9,982 nucleotides of DNA from positions 1 through 9,982 of the forward strand of contig QFPW01000046.1 in assembly GCA_003241785.1 (NCBI GenBank). Direction: 5' to 3'. The position numbers were made by a program, and so were the translations under genes. The notes below the pieces were generated by a model. It saw nothing but the letters and a program-made list of their open reading frames with translations. It ran no database searches and was not told the DNA's origin. Positions 1 through 7,365 of the stretch are shown piece by piece. The first letter of the stretch is position 1. Every line of letters begins with the position of its first letter. The DNA is from Rhodovulum sulfidophilum. GTDB lineage: Bacteria > Pseudomonadota > Alphaproteobacteria > Rhodobacterales > Rhodobacteraceae.

Positions 1-97
1 CATCTCTCCGCCAAGGCACGTCGCTAACGACGTCGCTATGGACGTCTCTTAGCTCAGCACCGGCAAGCCAGGCAGGCGGTGCCAATCGGCCGGTTAC
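1..97 (-). mobile_element. Putative end of an IS66-like insertion sequence (left copy)
   Basis: Read on the minus strand from 97 outwards, the sequence begins GTAACCGGCCGATTGG. IS66-family elements typically have imperfect terminal inverted repeats of roughly 20-30 bp that start with GTAA, so this fits an IS end pointing away from the operon. At the very edge the minus strand reads GGAGAGATG (ATG at 3-1), which could be the start of an outward-facing IS gene, although two bases between GGAG and ATG is very short. No transposase sequence is visible. The family assignment rests on remembered end features only. Confidence 0.35.
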
Positions 98-99
98 GA
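2..99 (+). repeat. Left arm of a 98-bp perfect inverted repeat
   Basis: Bases 2-99 are the exact reverse complement of 9885-9982, and identity stops at base 100 (a, where the other arm predicts t). The arm holds three 12-bp units with ACGT cores (14-49), a 6-bp inverted pair GCACCG (57-62) / CGGTGC (77-82), and an inner edge ending CGGCCGGTTAC at 97. The repeat is seen directly. Its nature is inferred: either the ends of two inverted insertion-sequence copies or an assembly fold-back. It lies 84 bp upstream of the preferred translocase start. Confidence 0.97.
14..49 (+). repeat. Three tandem 12-bp units with ACGT cores
   Basis: The units are aggcacgtcgct (14-25), aacgacgtcgct (26-37) and atggacgtctct (38-49). 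Each has the self-complementary ACGT core at the same place (18-21, 30-33, 42-45), giving exact 12-bp spacing. Such an array near an element end could be a binding site for a transposase or regulator. The 12-bp period also equals four codons, so it could reflect a tetrapeptide repeat if the region is coding. Confidence 0.7.
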
Positions 100-183
100 A
101 GCATCGTCCAGGCGATCCAAAACTCAGCGACCCGCCTGCCGCACCGCCTTCAGCGACTGCAACCGGGCCGGTATGAGGCGATC
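98..183 (+). other. Leader between the repeat and the translocase gene
   Basis: This unique segment separates the left repeat from the ATG at 184. I see no convincing sigma-70 promoter. The frame of the downstream gene is open through the whole leader and has GC-rich third positions, so it may encode an N-terminal extension. A second frame, open from the window edge to TGA at 174-176, gives a Pro/Ala-rich tail and could be the remnant of an upstream gene. GAGG at 175-178 lies five bases before the ATG and is the likely ribosome binding site. The native promoter was probably further upstream and may have been displaced. Confidence 0.5.
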
Positions 184-2295
184 ATGACAACTCCAATCGA
201 ACGACTGTCGGGCCTTGTTGTCGGTGTCGTCGAGTCGGTTGCGCCCGACGAAGTTCGGGTGCTCCTTGAACTGGACGCTCCGCACTCCACAGCATTGAAT
301 ACCGGAGTGCCGGCGGGGTTTCCGCGTCTCAATGGGTATGTGATCATCCCAAATGAAGCCGGTGCGACAGTCGCCTACATAACCTGGATTGGGATCGAAC
401 GCTCTCCTTATCCAAAGCGCTCTGGCCTGAAAGACTTTGGCCTGATCGATCTTCCATTTCCACTACGGAAGATGTCGCTATCGCCAGTGGGTACATTGAC
501 ATCTCGGCGCGACCGCGCTTCGGGAATGACCAGATACGAACTCTCTCGTGGCGTGGTCGCGTTTCCGTCAGTGGGGGACCAAGTCCTTATCCCGACACCC
601 CCGCAGGTCGAAGCCATCGTGGGCGCGAGGGACGACGATAAGAGAGTCAGAATAGGCTCCTCTCCGATGGCATCGAACGCGGCCATCATGGTCGACCCTG
701 ACAAGCTTTTCGGCCGGCACCTGGCGGTATTGGGAAACACCGGCAGCGGTAAATCATGCACGGTAGCGGGCCTGATTCGATGGTCCATGGAGGCCGCCGA
801 GAAGGCCATCAAGGATGCCGGCAAGACGGGGGTGCCCAACGCGCGGTTTATCATCCTCGATCCAAATGGCGAATACGCCAGGGCCTTCGCTGATCGCGGA
901 GACGAGCTACGGTTGTTTCGCGTTCCACCCGTTGCAGATGGAGAGCGACCGCTCGATGTCCCTGCGTGGCTCTGGAGTGGGCACGAGTGGACCGCGGTCG
1001 CCCACGCCCAACCAGGAGCGCAACGCCCGTTGCTTATGCAGGGGCTGCGGGAGCTGAAGGCCGGTCAAACGGAGGGAGTGCCCAGAGAGGCGATGATCCG
1101 CCGCTACCTTGGTTCCTATTCGATCCGGATATCGGCGATGTTGAACACCGGCACGCACGCCTTCGCGGGGGCTCCGAGACCGAGATTCGAGTGCGCACGG
1201 CTCCTTGAAACGATCGCGTCAGATTGTTCGCAGTTTGGCGGGGAGGCCCTCGATACAGCTAGCGGCGCTCTTGCCGCGATTTCCACCACGATCACAGGGA
1301 TTGTCGATAGCCGACGATCTGGAAATTTCTTCAACGATTTTGCGATTTCAGACCTGGAAACGATCCGCAGCGCACTGGATACATTGGCTCAGACGCTGCC
1401 GGATATCGGTCACGCAGCCCTCATCAGTGAGGACGCTCCACAGTTCTTTGACGTAAACATTCTCGCCGAACATCTTGATCGGGTGGCAACCGAGCAGGGA
1501 GGTAACCTCGCAGGGTTCATCTCGACGCTCGGACTTCGGATTCGCGGAATGCTCGCCGATCAGCGGCTCGGCGCCGTAATTGGTCGCGACCCGCCGACTT
1601 CCTTCGAAACCTGGCTGAAGGATTATGTCGGGGACGATGGCGCGAGTAACGGCCAGATCGCGGTCGTCGATCTGTCTCTCGTCCCATCCGAAATCGTCCA
1701 CATCGTTGTGTCCGTTTTGGCGCGGCTGATCTTCGAATCGCTTCAGAGATACCGCCGCGGCCATCCGAAGGGCCAGACCTTGCCGACAGTCCTCATTCTT
1801 GAGGAAGCGCATACATTCGTTCGGCGCGGCAAGGACGATGACGGCCCTGCCTCATCTCCGACCCAGCTCTGCCGCGAAGTGTTCGAGCGTATAGCCCGCG
1901 AGGGGCGCAAGTTCGGGCTCGGGCTCGTCCTTTCGTCGCAGCGACCATCAGAGCTTTCTCCAACGGTTCTCGCCCAATGCAACACGTTTCTGCTGCACCG
2001 TATCGTCAATGATGCGGACCAGAATCTCGTCGCACGCCTCGTCCCCGACAATGTCGGTGGACTCTTGCGTGAGCTGCCGAGTTTGCCTTCCAGGCAGGCC
2101 GTTCTCCTTGGTTGGGCAGCGCCGATCCCGGTTCTGGTGGAGGTGGACGAATTGCCTGATGCACAGAGGCCGCAGTCGGCAGATCCGGATTTCTGGAACG
2201 TTTGGACGCTGGCCGAAGAGCGGAATGTCGATTGGGACTCAATTTCGAAAGCATGGTCGGGCTCTGCTCCGGTGCAACTGCCGGAGGAAGAATGA
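184..2295 (+). CDS. herA: HerA/DUF87-family hexameric DNA translocase
   Basis: A 703-residue FtsK/HerA-superfamily ATPase expected to form a hexameric ring that pumps duplex DNA, usually feeding a partner nuclease. Visible parts, numbered from the ATG at 184: an N-terminal beta-rich domain (about 5-90) like the HAS barrel; Walker A GNTGSGKS at 184-191; a helical insertion of about 300 residues; Walker B VLILEEAH at 536-543 with the E540-E541 pair; SQRPSEL at 585-591; and HRIVND at 605-610, a candidate arginine-finger region. At about 700 residues it is longer than archaeal HerA (about 500), mostly through the insertion and the C-terminal tail. I chose ATG 184 because GAGG precedes it and the family usually begins near the barrel. 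The frame stays open upstream to a GTG at 79, but that GTG lies inside the repeat. The stop overlaps the next start (ATGA), so the translocase is probably made together with the Mre11-like protein. Other DUF87 ATPases, including those of defence systems, look alike at this level. Confidence 0.9.
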   Translation: MTTPIERLSGLVVGVVESVAPDEVRVLLELDAPHSTALNTGVPAGFPRLNGYVIIPNEAGATVAYITWIGIERSPYPKRSGLKDFGLIDLPFPLRKMSLSPVGTLTSRRDRASGMTRYELSRGVVAFPSVGDQVLIPTPPQVEAIVGARDDDKRVRIGSSPMASNAAIMVDPDKLFGRHLAVLGNTGSGKSCTVAGLIRWSMEAAEKAIKDAGKTGVPNARFIILDPNGEYARAFADRGDELRLFRVPPVADGERPLDVPAWLWSGHEWTAVAHAQPGAQRPLLMQGLRELKAGQTEGVPREAMIRRYLGSYSIRISAMLNTGTHAFAGAPRPRFECARLLETIASDCSQFGGEALDTASGALAAISTTITGIVDSRRSGNFFNDFAISDLETIRSALDTLAQTLPDIGHAALISEDAPQFFDVNILAEHLDRVATEQGGNLAGFISTLGLRIRGMLADQRLGAVIGRDPPTSFETWLKDYVGDDGASNGQIAVVDLSLVPSEIVHIVVSVLARLIFESLQRYRRGHPKGQTLPTVLILEEAHTFVRRGKDDDGPASSPTQLCREVFERIAREGRKFGLGLVLSSQRPSELSPTVLAQCNTFLLHRIVNDADQNLVARLVPDNVGGLLRELPSLPSRQAVLLGWAAPIPVLVEVDELPDAQRPQSADPDFWNVWTLAEERNVDWDSISKAWSGSAPVQLPEEE
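2283..2287 (+). promoter_or_regulatory. Ribosome binding site for sbcD inside herA
   Basis: GGAGG lies four bases before ATG 2292, within the last codons of the translocase gene. It decides the sbcD start against an in-frame ATG at 2202 and implies translational coupling through the ATGA overlap. Confidence 0.8.
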
Positions 2296-3524
2296 TCCGT
2301 ATTCTGCACACGGCTGATTGGCATATCGGTCAAACTTTACGCGGGTTCTCGCGGGAACACGAGCACCGTAAGGTGTTTGAGCGGCTTGAAGAGATCGTCG
2401 TGGAGCGAGATGTCGACGCCCTCGTTATCGCCGGCGACGTGTTTGACAGCCAAAATCCCTCCGGGGAAGCGCAACAGCTCTTCTACAATACGCTCGTGCG
2501 GCTGAGCCGCGCACATCCGCGCATGGCTATGGTGATCGCTGCCGGCAACCATGATGCCGCTGGTCGGTTGGAAGCGCCGCGGCCTCTGTTGGAGGCATTC
2601 AACATCCGCGTCGTGGGCAATGTTCGGCGGCGTGAAGGGCGAGTCGAGGCCGCACGCCATCTCGTTCCTATCGCTGACGCAAGCGGTGCGGTAGCTGCTC
2701 ATGTGCTTGCAGTCTCCTATCCAACCGCTGCGTGCCTTCCGAATTTGACACGGCTGGATGGTGAAGCAGGCTCGCCCGTCATCGCTGGCGTGCGAAGCCT
2801 CTATGCCGAATTGGTCGATACGTTGCGGGGACCGATGGATGGTCTACCGTTCGTCCTAACGGGACACCTCCATGTCGCGGGAGGTATCGAATCGGAAGGC
2901 GCAGAGCGGCGAATTCTGGTCGGTGGCCAGCATGCCGTGCCGCATGACGTGTTCCCGGCAGAAGCGAGTTACGTGGCGCTTGGCCACTTGCATAAGGCTC
3001 AGGCTATTGGCCGCGATACCGTCCGCTATTCCGGTTCACTGATCCCTTTGTCTGCGACGGAGCTGCCCTACGCGCATGGGGTCACTCTTGTGAGCCTCGA
3101 CGGTACAGCGGCTCTATCTGAGCACATATCGATTGACCGGCCAGTTCCCTTCATCCGCCTTCCTGAAGCGGGCGATATGCGGTTGAGCGAATTTGGTGAT
3201 CACCTGAAAGCAATGGACCTCTCATCCGACCTACCGCTTCATGAGCGGCCATTCGTCCAGGTCAGGCTCGCCCGCGAAGGGTTGTCTCCCGGGTTCAGAG
3301 AGGAGGTCGACCGCATCGCGGAGAGCTTCCCGGTGCGCATCGTCGATACCCGTGTTGCAGCAATACCCGGGGCGTTGAATGACGTGATCATCGCCGATCC
3401 TATGATGCGGCTGGCGGAAAGAGATCCGGAGGATCTGTTCAAGCTTGCATTTGAACGCACCCTCGGCGTCGCCCCGGATGCTGCTCACCTGGATGTCTTC
3501 CATCGAGCACGGGCGGAGATATAG
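2292..3524 (+). CDS. sbcD: SbcD/Mre11-type DNA exonuclease-endonuclease subunit
   Basis: A 410-residue metallophosphoesterase nuclease, close to the length of E. coli SbcD (400). It is the nuclease half of the SbcCD/Mre11-Rad50 complex, which cuts and trims double-strand ends, hairpins and protein-blocked ends using Mn2+. The active-site motifs are complete and in order: DWH (9-11), GDVFD (48-52), GNHD (85-88), GHLH (191-194) and GHLH (231-234), followed by GSLIPLS (248-254). The C-terminal region (about 290-410) matches the position of the SbcD capping and Rad50-binding domain. The start is ATG 2292, fixed by GGAGG and the overlap with the upstream stop. The next gene follows after 2 bp and encodes the ATPase partner. 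Nothing looks degraded, so the enzyme should be active. The unusual point is the overlapping HerA-type gene upstream, which an ordinary bacterial sbcDC pair lacks. Confidence 0.95.
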   Translation: MIRILHTADWHIGQTLRGFSREHEHRKVFERLEEIVVERDVDALVIAGDVFDSQNPSGEAQQLFYNTLVRLSRAHPRMAMVIAAGNHDAAGRLEAPRPLLEAFNIRVVGNVRRREGRVEAARHLVPIADASGAVAAHVLAVSYPTAACLPNLTRLDGEAGSPVIAGVRSLYAELVDTLRGPMDGLPFVLTGHLHVAGGIESEGAERRILVGGQHAVPHDVFPAEASYVALGHLHKAQAIGRDTVRYSGSLIPLSATELPYAHGVTLVSLDGTAALSEHISIDRPVPFIRLPEAGDMRLSEFGDHLKAMDLSSDLPLHERPFVQVRLAREGLSPGFREEVDRIAESFPVRIVDTRVAAIPGALNDVIIADPMMRLAERDPEDLFKLAFERTLGVAPDAAHLDVFHRARAEI

Positions 3525-3526
3525 TC

Positions 3527-6500
3527 ATGCGGATCTTGGCTATCCGCGGCGAGAATCTGGCAAGTCTTGGCGCTCCCTTCGAGATCGATCTTGCCGCAGA
3601 GCCTCTTGCAGGTTCCGGCCTCTTTGCCATCACTGGCGAGACCGGCGCCGGGAAATCGACTATCCTCGACGCGCTCTGCCTCGCGCTCTATGGCGAGTAT
3701 CCGCGCGTCTCTGTTAGCCGTCGTGAAAATACCCCCGATCCCAGCGGAGAGGCGATTTCAATTCATGATGGCCGGGCGATCCTGCGTCGCGGCGCTGGGA
3801 GCGGATATGCCGAGGTGGATTTCGTCGGGCAGGATGGCGAACGCTACCGCGTTCGCTGGGAGGCCAATCGGGCGCGGGGGCGAGCAAATGGGCGGCTGCA
3901 GAATGAGCAGCGCTCGCTGTATCGACTTGACGACGGCAGTGCGGTGGCGACCGGCAAGACTCAGGTCCGCGAGGCGGTGGAGACGAGAACTGACCTCACA
4001 TTCGATCAGTTCCGGCGAACGGTGCTCCTCGCGCAGGGCGAGTTCGATGCCTTCCTGCTCGCCGCCGAGAGCGAGCGCGCGGAATTGCTCGAGAAGATCA
4101 CAGGCACCGAAATCTACGCGGCGATCTCGGTCCGCGTTCATGATGGCACCGACGCACGACGAAGAATTGTCGAGCAATTGGAGCAGCGTCGGAACGACAT
4201 TGGACTTCTTGATGACGAAGCCATGCAGGCGCTGCTGGAGGAGCAAAGCCAGCTTGCTTCGACCATTGCTCAAAAAGGTGCTGAGCGCGATCAACACAGC
4301 GAGCGATTGGATCATTTCAAGCGCGTCGCTGCTGCTCGCGGCGATCTCGCACGGGCTGAGGCCCAGGCGGTCGCAGCGCGCGCCGCACGCGAAGCAGCCG
4401 CCAATGAGTATCAATCTCTTGCCGAGTTCGATCTCGTCGAGCCGCTTCGTCCGCTAGCGGGTGATGTACAAAATGCACGACGGACGGCAGCGGAGGCCAA
4501 GACCCGTCTCGACGGCTTGCTCATTGCGCGCGAGGAAGCGCGGACGCTGGATGCAGCGTCTACAACGCAACTGGCGGATGCTGTAACCGCCAACGTAGCG
4601 GCAGAGGACGTCCTCAAGAACTTCGGTCCCCTTTGGAGCGAAGCCGAGAGGCTCGACGCCGAGCTGACGACAGCTCGGACGGAGTTTAATGATGCGGTGG
4701 AAAAATCGCAGCAAGCGGAAGCTACATTGCGCGATAAGGCCAATGCGCTGGCCACGATTGATCAGGCTCTCGGTCAGACTTCAGAATCGTACCGCACAAC
4801 CGCGGCGCAATTAAGCAATCAATCGGATCGCGTTCTTCTTGCTGATCGTCTTGGCGATGCGATGGACTTGTTGGCGAAGCGGGGAGCGCTCCAGCAGGAA
4901 CACACTACAGCCACGGTGGCGGCCATTGGAGCGGAAGAAACAGCGGCGCGATTGCAAAGTGAAATAACCACCCTGTTGGAAAAGCTCACCGAGGATCGTG
5001 AGCGAAAGAATGGCCTAAGTCGTGAAATCGCTGATCGTAGAGCCGGTCTTGCCGGCATCGACGAGGCGACGCTCCACGAACGAGACATCGATCTGCAGCG
5101 CGCGCTCGAGGCTCTGCGCGAGGCAAGTACCGTCTGCGACCGGCATACTCGAGCATCGGCAGATCTAACACGGCGAGAATCGGAACACACGCTGGCGGCG
5201 CAAGAGGTCAGCACGGCGAAAAGCCAAATTGTTGAAGCCGAAGCGGACCAGCTCCGCGATCGGACCGCACGTGCGGAAATTGTTCCGATCGCAGAGCTCG
5301 CCGACGAGGCTGTCTCATCTGAGGCCATTCATCTGCGCAGCCTGCTGGCCCCAAATTTGGCCTGTCCGGTGTGCGGCAGCACCGACCATCCGCATCTTGC
5401 GCATCCCAGCGCGCTGAATGAAATTGCTGCTAGGCTTCGCCGCCGACGCGAAGAACTCGATGCCGCGTTGACCAGGACGGGCCAGCGTTTGGATGCTGCA
5501 ACGCGCGCGCTCTCCGCTGGAGAAGCTCGCCAGACGGAGACAAACCGCGGAATCGATGTGGCGCGCGGACAAATTCTGGCTGCCAACAGCGCTTATGGCG
5601 AACAGTTGTCGTCCTTGAACGATCTCTGCACGAAGGCTGGGATCGAGGAGGGTGTACCTCCCGTTCTCGATGACCAGGCTGCGTCGAAACTGGCGGCCCA
5701 TATCTCAGTCGCGATCGCAGAACGATCAGCCATTGCATCTCCACTCGCAAACGCGCGCCGTCTTCGGACTGAGATCGACGGTTTGCAACGGGAGCATGAC
5801 GCGCTCGGCGAGGCGACCGAGACGACCGCGCGGTCCATCGACCAAAGACGTTCTGATTTCCACGCCGCGCAATTGAAGGCGACTGAGTACACGGTTCAGG
5901 CGGCGGGCCTTGCCGAGCGCCTCATTTCTATTCGCCGTGAAATCACGCCGTTTCTCGCTGCAGCAGGTCTGGCCGTCGATGACCTCGATGTCGATCCCAC
6001 CGGTGTTAGCGTTACGCTGTCAACAATCGCGACGGAGTATGCTGCCCTGCGCGAACAGGTTGGCCAACTTGAAATGACGCTCCAGCGTTTGGCGCCCGAG
6101 CGTGCAGCCGCGGGTGCCTCGCTTGAGCACGCGCAGGTGCAGGTGACGACGACGGCACTTCTTCTTGATCAACGTCGCATGGCCGAGGGAGAGAAGGCGC
6201 GCGCCAGAGCTCAACTTCTCGATGGCGAGGCGACAGCAAGCCACCGGACTCGGATCAATGAGGCTTGCCGGACCACCCGTGAGGCGCTCGCGCTCGCGCG
6301 CGAGACGAAATCCGCCACCGATGCAGCGTTCCAGGCGGCCGGCGCTCGTTGCGACGAGGCCGCCGCTGGATTGGAGACCGCCAAAGGCCGCAGTGCTTTA
6401 GCCGAAGAGGCATTCAACGCTGCGTGCCTGGATATTGCTCGCTCGTCAGACCAGGTTGCCGCGCTGATCGCAGCCGACCCAGCTTTGAGCAGAGCGTTGC

Positions 6501-7303
6501 GGGTCCGAATTCAGGAGATCGACCGAGGCGTGAACGATGCCGGCACCGCAGTGCTTACGCGCCACAATGACTTACACCGGGCGTTGGAAGGTTTCGACGA
6601 GACCACCGATGCAGAGGCGTTGGCCGCAGTCGTCGCGGCGTTGGCAACAGAAATCGGAGACTTGCAACAACGGACAGGTGTACTTGCTGCTACGCTCGCG
6701 CGAGACGACGAGGCACGCCGCGCCGCCGCAAATCTATCTGCGGAAATCGACACCGCGAAAGCGGAACTCGCAATCTGGCAGGCAGTCGACGATGCTGTCG
6801 GCTCGGCCAGCGGTGATCGTTTCCGCCGCTTTGTGCAGGGCATCACACTCGACCACATGGTGCAATTGGCGAATGATCACCTCCACGCATTGACCCCCCG
6901 CTATAGGCTCGCGCGGGGGGCAGCGTCCGATCTCACTCTGCATATCATTGATCGCGACATGGGCGACGAGGTCCGCGGGACGCGAAGCCTGTCAGGCGGT
7001 GAACGTTTCCTGGTCTCCCTTGCGCTGGCGCTCGCTTTGTCAGGTCTCGAAGGACGATCGTCCTTTGTCGACACACTATTTATCGATGAAGGCTTCGGAT
7101 CGCTCGATGCGGAGACGCTCGACCTGGCAGTAGATGCGCTGGAGACCTTACAGGGTAGAGGTCAGAAGGTTGGCGTCATCACGCACGTCGCTGCCATGAT
7201 CGAGCGGATCGCCGTGCAGGTTCGCGTAGAAAAACGTGGCGCTGGAAGGTCGGAGATTAGAGTTTCCGATGGCATGGGAGCATGCATGGCCTACTACGAG
7301 TAG
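3527..7303 (+). CDS. sbcC: SbcC/Rad50-type SMC-like ATPase subunit
   Basis: A 1258-residue ABC-type ATPase that pairs with the SbcD protein; ATP binding by the dimerised heads controls DNA access to the nuclease. Head motifs: Walker A GETGAGKS (37-44), Q-loop LLAQGEF with Q170, signature LSGGE (1155-1159), Walker B LFIDEGFG (from 1184, with D1187 and E1188) and D-loop SLD (1192-1194). Between the heads, about residues 190-1060 are Ala/Glu/Arg/Leu-rich and look like antiparallel coiled coil. At the centre sits the zinc hook CPVC (613-616), which joins two molecules through one zinc ion. It is longer than E. coli SbcC (1048 residues), mainly in the coiled coil, which is common. GGAG at 3515-3518 sits eight bases before the ATG. 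The last dozen residues extend past the usual C-terminal strand and overlap possible starts of the next gene. Confidence 0.95.
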   Translation: MRILAIRGENLASLGAPFEIDLAAEPLAGSGLFAITGETGAGKSTILDALCLALYGEYPRVSVSRRENTPDPSGEAISIHDGRAILRRGAGSGYAEVDFVGQDGERYRVRWEANRARGRANGRLQNEQRSLYRLDDGSAVATGKTQVREAVETRTDLTFDQFRRTVLLAQGEFDAFLLAAESERAELLEKITGTEIYAAISVRVHDGTDARRRIVEQLEQRRNDIGLLDDEAMQALLEEQSQLASTIAQKGAERDQHSERLDHFKRVAAARGDLARAEAQAVAARAAREAAANEYQSLAEFDLVEPLRPLAGDVQNARRTAAEAKTRLDGLLIAREEARTLDAASTTQLADAVTANVAAEDVLKNFGPLWSEAERLDAELTTARTEFNDAVEKSQQAEATLRDKANALATIDQALGQTSESYRTTAAQLSNQSDRVLLADRLGDAMDLLAKRGALQQEHTTATVAAIGAEETAARLQSEITTLLEKLTEDRERKNGLSREIADRRAGLAGIDEATLHERDIDLQRALEALREASTVCDRHTRASADLTRRESEHTLAAQEVSTAKSQIVEAEADQLRDRTARAEIVPIAELADEAVSSEAIHLRSLLAPNLACPVCGSTDHPHLAHPSALNEIAARLRRRREELDAALTRTGQRLDAATRALSAGEARQTETNRGIDVARGQILAANSAYGEQLSSLNDLCTKAGIEEGVPPVLDDQAASKLAAHISVAIAERSAIASPLANARRLRTEIDGLQREHDALGEATETTARSIDQRRSDFHAAQLKATEYTVQAAGLAERLISIRREITPFLAAAGLAVDDLDVDPTGVSVTLSTIATEYAALREQVGQLEMTLQRLAPERAAAGASLEHAQVQVTTTALLLDQRRMAEGEKARARAQLLDGEATASHRTRINEACRTTREALALARETKSATDAAFQAAGARCDEAAAGLETAKGRSALAEEAFNAACLDIARSSDQVAALIAADPALSRALRVRIQEIDRGVNDAGTAVLTRHNDLHRALEGFDETTDAEALAAVVAALATEIGDLQQRTGVLAATLARDDEARRAAANLSAEIDTAKAELAIWQAVDDAVGSASGDRFRRFVQGITLDHMVQLANDHLHALTPRYRLARGAASDLTLHIIDRDMGDEVRGTRSLSGGERFLVSLALALALSGLEGRSSFVDTLFIDEGFGSLDAETLDLAVDALETLQGRGQKVGVITHVAAMIERIAVQVRVEKRGAGRSEIRVSDGMGACMAYYE

Positions 7304-7348
7304 CGCGCAATAGTATTACAAGTGACCTCGGAGTGTTCAAGTCGGAAG

Positions 7349-7354
7349 AGAAGG
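7349..7354 (+). promoter_or_regulatory. Candidate ribosome binding site for the PD-(D/E)xK gene
   Basis: AGAAGG ends 11 bases before ATG 7366. The spacing is long but is the best I see among the three in-frame starts. ATG 7282 has GGGAG only one base upstream, and GTG 7333 has no clear site. Confidence 0.4.
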
Positions 7355-7365
7355 TAGATGAAGGC

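Noticed and set aside
79..183. GTG at 79 as the translocase start
   Set aside because: It lies inside the repeat and lacks family support. ATG 184 has GAGG at the right distance and matches where the N-terminal barrel begins. The open extension is kept as a finding.
1743..2333. Minus-strand open frame of 196 codons
   Set aside because: Antisense to the conserved Walker B and SQRPSEL region of the translocase; Ser/Arg/Pro-rich composition typical of a shadow frame. The same applies to the other long antisense frames, such as 3758-4414 and 8038-8511.
6894..6920. Perfect 8-bp inverted pair CCCCCCGC / GCGGGGGG with an 11-nt loop, possible terminator
   Set aside because: It sits inside sbcC, codes for LTPRYRLAR near the conserved C-terminal head, and has no T-run after it.
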